DNA from: Berberis thunbergii
Taxonomy: Eukaryota > Streptophyta > Magnoliopsida > Ranunculales > Berberidaceae
Assembly (NCBI GenBank): GCA_003290165.1
Contig: QNQO01000557.1
Coordinates: 124,001 to 188,000 of the forward strand
Direction of reading: 5' to 3'
Length of the DNA stretch: 64,000 nucleotides
A program made the position numbers and the translations under genes. This document shows, piece after piece, positions 58,411 to 64,000 of the stretch. The stretch's first letter is position 1. Each line of letters begins with the position of its first letter. The notes beneath the pieces were generated by a model, which saw only the letters and a list, made by a program, of their open reading frames with translations, did not search any database and was not told the origin of the DNA.

Positions 58411-59042
58411 TGGTTGATCAGACCAAAAGTTATATGTATCCGACTTTTGTCGTCGATTGCTTTGTATGGCTAATTCTTTGTTGTATATATTTTGTTGTCC
58501 ACGCAAAAAATTTGGGGCTCTAAATTCGTAATCTTATTGATATTCCCTTTTTTGATGTTTTCACTAGCCTTAGATGTTAAGGCATATATGCTGGTTCGAA
58601 GTACGATTTGTCTTGTCTTCCTTCGCTCGTTGTTGGTCTTCATATTAGAGATTGATGTTTTTGTTGCTTTGGTTTTTTTGCTTCATCCTTATATGTCATG
58701 TATGATATCGTGACTGGCAGACTCAAGGTGCTGAATAGTGTTGGCTTGTTCGATCATGTTCATGTCATCACCAAACTGTCCGATCGTGCATTTGTCAACA
58801 CCAATCGTGCTCACATCAGCACTGAATTGTCCAATCATGCTCACATCAGCACCAAATAGTCCAATCATGCTGATGCTAGCTCCGTGTTTGGTGTCAACCA
58901 TGAGGGTTCAATTGAGTATGTTGCTGTCAGTTTTGTCGTTAGTGATTCAGGTCGACCTTGCATCCGTTGGTAGGATCTTTTGACTCGTATTAATTGGTTG
59001 ATGCAAACTTCTCCATAATTTGTGCATTCGTGAAATGTCTTC

Positions 59043-60620
59043 TCAATATCCTTGTTCTGATATAAATCGGTTCGAGTGAGAAGTTCTCCTGGCTTCTTCG
59101 TGTGTTTTGCTTCCTCCGGCTATGCAGTGTGAGGCGTATTTTAGCTCTCTAGGCTGTTCTTTTGATCCTGCAACATTGTCTGCTTTCTCCTTCCATGTGA
59201 GTTGTTTTCGATGAACTCGTCGAGTCATCCTTTCTGAGCTCAATGCTCGATTTCATCTTTTAGATTGTAGCAGACTTTGGTATCATGCCCATGATCCTTA
59301 TGGAAGGAACATTATTTGCTTTTATCCCTTCCTTTCGCGTCTTCTCTCATCCTAAACGGCCAGTTGACGTTATCCCATTTCGCTATGTGCTTCAGTATAT
59401 TGGCTCGACTGTTTGTTTTCAGGGTTGTATATGGCTTGTGTATTCTTCGTCACACTCGTTATTCGCTCGTGTCAAGGTTGCACTAGTGGTAGCTTCTCGG
59501 ATTATTGTCCTTGCGAATCGCTTATTTCACCATTTCGATGTTTCTTCGATGGGTTGCTACCCTCCTGTTGTCCCTCATCCTGTCTTCTTTCCTCCTTTTT
59601 TCTAGTTTCCTTGAAAAACTTTCTCTTTCTTGGTCATTTTCCCTCTTGGCCGCCTTCATGTCCTCAATGGATGTGTTTTGTGCTATTTTTAGAAGGACGA
59701 CTATGCCCTTTAGAAGGACAACTATGCCCTTTAGAAGTTCCACAAAGATTGCAGCTGTTGTGTCATCACTACATCCATCAATCATTGTCAATTCATTGGT
59801 AAAATGGGTGACATATTCTCGTATTGTCTCTTCGGGCTTCTGTCTGATATGCAGAAGGCAGTGTGGCTCTTTCTTCATCCGCTAGCTCCCGATGAATCTG
59901 GTGATAAAATCGGTGGCCAAAGCTTGGATGGAATCTATAAACCTTGGTGGTAGACCGTTGAACCAATTCATTGTTGTGGATGTGAGGCTAATTGGGAATG
60001 TCCTACATAAGATTGACTTTGTGGTTTCCTTCAGGGCCATCATGTGGTGGAAATGTCTCAGATGATCAGTTGGGTCGGAAGTACCATCATATACTTCAAA
60101 CTTTGGCGGAGTGAACTTTTTCGGCATCACCGATTTCATGAGAGTGTCAGAAAATGGCGACTTTGCTAACTTGTATAGTATGTTGGGATCCGTGACTCCT
60201 ATCCTAAACTGAATTTTTATAAGCATCCCTGCACACAGTGGATTCTTGCCTCGAGGGAGCTCAATTCTTTCAAAGTTTCCCTATTGGGGTTCTACTGGGA
60301 CTTTGTCACTTTCTTGAATTCGCTTGGCAGAGTTCTATTGTGGCGGTGCCTGAACAGGATCAGCTAGCTGAATGCGTTCCTGGGTGATCTTCTCCAGCAT
60401 CTTTGTTATGTGACTCATCTAGGCTATTAGTAGGTCTACCCGAGGATCCGTGGCAGTGTCACCTGATGTATGGGTTGTTTGGGTTATTGCATGTTGTGGA
60501 TACGCATTTTCGGGTGCTACTAATCCGATGATCCGGGTTGTTTTTTCTTCGTAAGCTGCATTATTGTCAGTAAGAAAGTTGTCGTGACCATTACCAAGTT
60601 GAGGTTTTGCAGACTATGTC
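59043..60620 (-). pseudogene. gag of element B, broken
   Basis: The minus strand encodes MPKKFTPPKFEVYDGTSDPT with HLRHFHHMMALKETTKSILC and TTMNWFNGLPPRFIDSIQAL (60226-59882), ending FITRFIGS-stop. The next piece (59878-59522) has EETIREYVTHFTNELTMIDG and then a short in-frame duplication (LLKGIVVLLKGIVVLLK). The zinc-knuckle-like CSFHKDHGHDTKVC then NLKDEIEH lies near 59300-59240. Several stops interrupt it. It is better preserved than the element A gag. Confidence 0.8.
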
Positions 60621-60728
60621 ATATTCTCTGACGACTTGTTGAAATTTTATCAGGTTATGGTGAGCTTTGTCACTGTGTATTTTGTTTTTAGAAAGAAAAC
60701 TTGTCATTCCCCACGGAAGACGCCAAAC

Positions 60729-61256
60729 TAATGCGTCCAAAAATCATCCCCCAGTGAGTTTGACCTGCAAAACAACTATTAAGTCACTCCGAAGCTTAAG
60801 TCAGTAACTCTATTGGAAGAATGAAGTAAATTTGGACAAAACTCGGTTAAAGTTGCATACCTATTTCGAATGTTCCCTCTACCTTTTATAATGGTTGCAG
60901 TTGACTCTCTGTGTGACTTAAGCATGTGAGGCTCAACAAAAAGAGATGTTACTTGTAACATTCTTCTCTTTAATGGAGATGAATTTGTGGAGGCGTAACT
61001 CCCTCCATGGTTCTTTTTTGGTGCAACATTCTTCTTTATGAGAGAACTCGTATTGGCCCTGGATTCAATGATTTGTTTGGGCCTAAATACGAGCCCTGTT
61101 TACGTCTCCTCATTGGCAGACCTTATCTAGGCCTCTAAATTAGCTTTATTCTTACTAGGCTTTATGAGTTGGCCCAATAGGCTGAACGTTATATCCTCGT
61201 GATGAGTCTTTATGCCACATGTACGGCCGTGATGATTAGTGTATTTTGTCATAAAA
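60729..61256 (-). repeat. 5' LTR of element B
   Basis: Plus strand begins TAATGCGTCCAAAAATCATC, where the family end is TGATGC, so a TG has decayed to TA. It is followed on the minus strand by the PBS-like GTTTGGCGTCTTCCGTGGGG (about 60727-60708). It ends in degraded TATTTTGTCATAAAA. It differs from the left LTR at many positions. Confidence 0.8.
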
Positions 61257-61348
61257 AATATAAGCTAGAATTTTCAGTGGATCGCCCAGTAGAGTGTAGA
61301 CCCCTAACTTTACTAAACATTCAACTCCATGTCCTCAATATATATATA

Positions 61349-62025
61349 TGATACATAAAAATGATCACACTCTTGAGCCAAACACATGTCATGATGATCT
61401 CGAGGAACTACGGGCCCAAGCATCGGCCCAACACAGATTCAGCCCAAGTGGATCTAAGCCCGCTCAATTTCAGTCCGCCAAGCGGACCCGAACTCTCACA
61501 GCATGCTAGGCCCACACGTCTCACAACTATCCATGATACCTATAAGTCCTCTTCAGACAAGTATCTTGATGATCGGCTTCGGATGGGCAACTACAGTTGC
61601 TTTCTGCTTCCAAATAGGAAGCAAACACTAGAGTACCTTCCACACAAGGAAACTCCCTTCTATGGATTGCTCTTGGATTGGGAACTATCTCCCACGTATC
61701 TAGGAGTGCAGAGCTAATAGGGAACTTCCCTCCTACAGCACGACTCTTAATTAGATAGGGGTCTCCACGAAGATCCCTTCCCTAAACTACGCCTACGATG
61801 GTCTGGTTAAATCAGGACTCTTTGCACTATAAATAAGATATGAGGTTGGAAAGCTAAGGTACGCTACATTATCTCTGTTACAACATTACACCTTTCTCAG
61901 ATCTCTGTCTGACTTTAGCATCGGAGTGCCATCGACCACCCCATGATGGTATGTGGCTCATGTGCGTTACTTGTGCAAGTCAGCTGGAACAGGGTCAAAG
62001 CAGGGAGCGAAAATCGACTGCATCA
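61349..62025 (+). repeat. 5' LTR of element D
   Basis: Starts TGATACATAAAAATGATCAC and ends CGACTGCATCA. A TATA-like CACTATAAATAAG lies at about 61826. GAGTGCCATCG, GTGCGTTACTTGTGCAAGTC and other blocks match the C LTRs. Confidence 0.75.
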
Positions 62026-62050
62026 GTTTGGCACCGTCCGTGGGGACGAC
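62026..62050 (+). other. Primer-binding region of element D
   Basis: GTTTGGCACCGTCCGTGGGG directly after the LTR end. This is the least decayed example of the family PBS context in the window. The tRNA is not assigned. Confidence 0.55.
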
Positions 62051-62100
62051 ATAGTTTTTAACTTTACACTAAGTGTCGTCTCCTACCAAATCCCAGAGAG

Positions 62101-63147
62101 ATGGTGACCACCAGGTCACGCAACAACGAACCAGAGGACACATCCAACACTCCGGTTGTCACTATACCAGTTCATGTCATGCACGAGCAGCCTACTCATG
62201 ACCCTGCACCAACGGCAGTAACGGTGGACCCAAAAATCAAGGTGTTGACCTCTCAAATACAGCAGTTCATCAAGGCGGTAGAGACTCTCACATGACGGAA
62301 TCCACCTGATGCTAATGCAGACCAGGAACAACACGGACCTCTGCCTCAAGTGGACAATAGGGAGCAAAAAGAGGAGAGCCAGGGCATTGCTAGTTCCCAT
62401 TGGCCTAAGGGAGGTTGCGCAGCTAACGCCGATCCAGTCACCAGGACAGAGAAGCTCAATTTTGGGAACCCTCTCTACAGAGGAGCACACAACCCGAACG
62501 TACTATATCACCTCTCCATCCCACCCTTTGTAAACATGATCATGAGTGAAGCACTTCCGAGAAAGTTCACTCCCCCGAAACTCGATTCCTATGACGGGGC
62601 CACCAATCCTTTTGACCATCTGCGCTACTACCAGCACGTAATGGCGCTCAAGGAAGGATCTAAATCCGTCATGTGCAGAACCTTCCCCACCAGTCTCAAA
62701 GGCCTTGCATTGACGTGGTTCCACGGCCTTCCACCGAACTCAATCGACTCCTTCAAAACATTGGCAAATGAATTATTGACACGTTTCATCGGGAGCCAAC
62801 ATTTTAGAAAATGCCCGCACTACATACTCTCCCTAAGGCAGAGGTCCGACAAGACGCTCTGAGAGTATGTCACGTGCTTCAACAATTAGCTGACCCCCGT
62901 CGACAGGTGCAAGGATGATACAGCTATGATGGCATTCACTGTGGGCCTCAGAGAGGGAAAGCTCTTCGAGGACCTCACCTTAGAGCCACTTCTTGACATG
63001 GTGGAGCTCCTCAAGAGCGTCCAGAAACACATCAACCTCGAGGAGTCAAGGACCACTAAAAGGGAAACCGAAGGCGACGGGAAGCCCTCGAAAGAACCAT
63101 ACGAGGAGACCAACCTACGGCACAAGGCTTCCACTACATCGCACTGA
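62101..63147 (+). pseudogene. gag of element D, one frame with three in-frame stops
   Basis: A single frame of 349 codons from ATG 62101 (MVTTRSRNNEPEDTSN) to 63147. It is interrupted only by TGA at 62293, TGA at 62860 and TAG at 62887. Core motif: RKFTPPKLDSYDGATNPFDH then YYQHVMALKEGSKSVMCRTF, LALTWFHGLPPNSIDSFKTL, LLTRFIGSQHFRKCP. The later part has DDTAMMAFTVGLREGKLFED and INLEESRTTKRETEGD. Two of the stops fit CGA-to-TGA change and the third GAG-to-TAG. The zinc-knuckle region is not visible before the frame ends. Confidence 0.85.
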
Positions 63148-64000
63148 AAGAGATAGAGTGCTTTTAGATTCATCTACATCATGCTGAGCAGCCTGAACCA
63201 TTGCAAAGCAAAAAGACGGTAGAAACATCATTTTCAAGCGATACAAGAGCAATTGGCTCTTCCGCCATGCGAGTCATAAAGTCCATGGCAAGTGGGAATA
63301 CATCTCCTGACATTCTGTCGGTGCAAAGATCCGCCATTCTACAAGGTTTACTCTTCAGTGACCTATGTAATGCCTCGACAATCCACTAAACGATCCGCGA
63401 GAGCAACCTGAATTCACTAAAATACCAAGATCAAATTCTCTCCGTCAACAGTTAGTTTTAAGTTGGTTGTTTCCCTTTCCATAGTCAATATTGAGTTTTA
63501 GTTCTTAAAAAGCTTATGTCATTCGCAATCATTTAAGAAATAAAGGAAGAATTACAAAAAAAAAAAAAAAAACAAACAAACAAACAAACTCTATTGATTA
63601 TCGGAAAGATGTAACAACAAGCACCTTGAGGCAGATACAAAAAACTACATATCACGAACGCCCTGAGGCAGATACAAAAGGCTACATATTGCAAGCGCCC
63701 TAAGACGGATACAAAAACTGAGCACTATAAACGTCTGAATACAGTGTGAACTAAAGTAAAAGACCCGCTTAGACAATTCTGCTATGGACAGCGTCCACCG
63801 AAGACTTGCAAACCCTCTGATGCGAGCAATCTGCAAGGTACAACAAGGGTAAGAGAATATGAGAGCTCAACCCCTTCCGAAGACAACAGTGAAGTGTGAG
63901 AGGGGATTGAAAGGAATGAGCAGTCAGATTGCTCCGTCACATCACTCTGAGAATACACTCTCCTTACAGCATTGTAGACCTTGCAATGGGCTGCTAATTT
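63148..64000 (+). other. Post-gag region of element D with short tandem repeats
   Basis: After an A run and (AAAC)n at about 63556-63588 come three copies of a roughly 37-bp unit (GAGGCAGATACAAAA...CTACATAT) at about 63628-63720. The tail (near 63930) resembles the antisense segment of element C at 25220-25260. No clear coding sequence was seen. Confidence 0.5.

Larger units (their letters stand above)
54182..61256 (-). mobile_element. Element B: inverted copy of the pol-less gag/aORF retrotransposon family
   Basis: LTRs at 54182-54737 (3') and 60729 to about 61256 (5') in minus orientation, with gag at 60620-59043, tandem repeats at 57770-58410, an aORF on the plus strand (54967-57526), and a PPT next to the 3' LTR. 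Organisation and sequence match element A. No RT, RNase H or integrase motif is present. A candidate 5-bp duplication AATAT occurs at 54177-54181 and 61257-61261, but the right LTR end is degraded, so this is tentative. Confidence 0.85.
61349..64000 (+). mobile_element. Element D: C-type retrotransposon with gag, cut by the window end
   Basis: 5' LTR 61349-62025, PBS-like region, one gag frame with three stops, then a segment similar to the antisense region of element C. RT is not reached within the window; whether it exists downstream cannot be judged. LTR and gag are similar to those of element C. Confidence 0.75.

Overview
This window is repeat-rich plant nuclear DNA, most likely from a flowering plant and probably a eudicot. 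The evidence is stacked LTR retrotransposons of the Ty3/gypsy Athila/Tat branch, hAT, Mutator and CACTA DNA transposons, plant-type splice sites, and captured fragments of plant genes (nucleolin-like, SULTR4, E2 ubiquitin-conjugating enzyme, sucrose-phosphate synthase, exportin-1, TOPLESS). No intact host gene was found. Almost every coding trace is a transposon gene or a captured gene fragment, and most carry stops or frameshifts.

Layout. 1-10899: decayed Athila-like Ty3/gypsy element on the minus strand (partial 3' LTR, PPT, IN, RT/RNase H, PR, gag, tRNA-Asp-type PBS, 5' LTR), with a hAT insertion in gag (6913-7561). 10900-12074: probable hAT element. 12589-20360: element A, a pol-less retrotransposon with LTRs, gag, tandem repeats and an antisense ORF. 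20412-21441: Mutator-type MITE with a 9-bp target duplication and an internal hairpin. 21451-21826: LTR/PBS relic. 22005-29488: element C, a related pol-less retrotransposon with gag, protease and antisense units. 29489-30190: direct repeats. 30430-32900: decayed plant-mobile-domain gene. 34221-45675: an 11.5-kb non-autonomous CACTA element carrying exon-intron fragments of at least seven host genes, all on the minus strand. 47114-47351: fragment of an A/B-family LTR. 51535-53410: triplicated repeat with a hAT MITE in the second copy. 54182-61256: element B, same family as A but inverted. 61349-64000: element D, same type as C, cut by the window end.

How the parts relate. A and B share one plan: LTR, gag, about 60-bp tandem repeats, an antisense ORF with its own TATA box and AATAAA, PPT, LTR. 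No reverse transcriptase or integrase is recognisable, so they would have to move in trans. C and D are a second such family. The CACTA element begins, in its transcription direction, with a nucleolin-like first exon and continues through sulfate transporter, E2, SPS, exportin and TOPLESS exons with splice sites largely kept, so it could make a long chimeric spliced RNA. The gag/antisense-ORF families and the multi-gene CACTA are the most interesting systems here.

Limits. All family calls come from motif recognition by eye; no alignment or database search was run. Element ends are given to the base only where terminal repeats or target duplications are visible.
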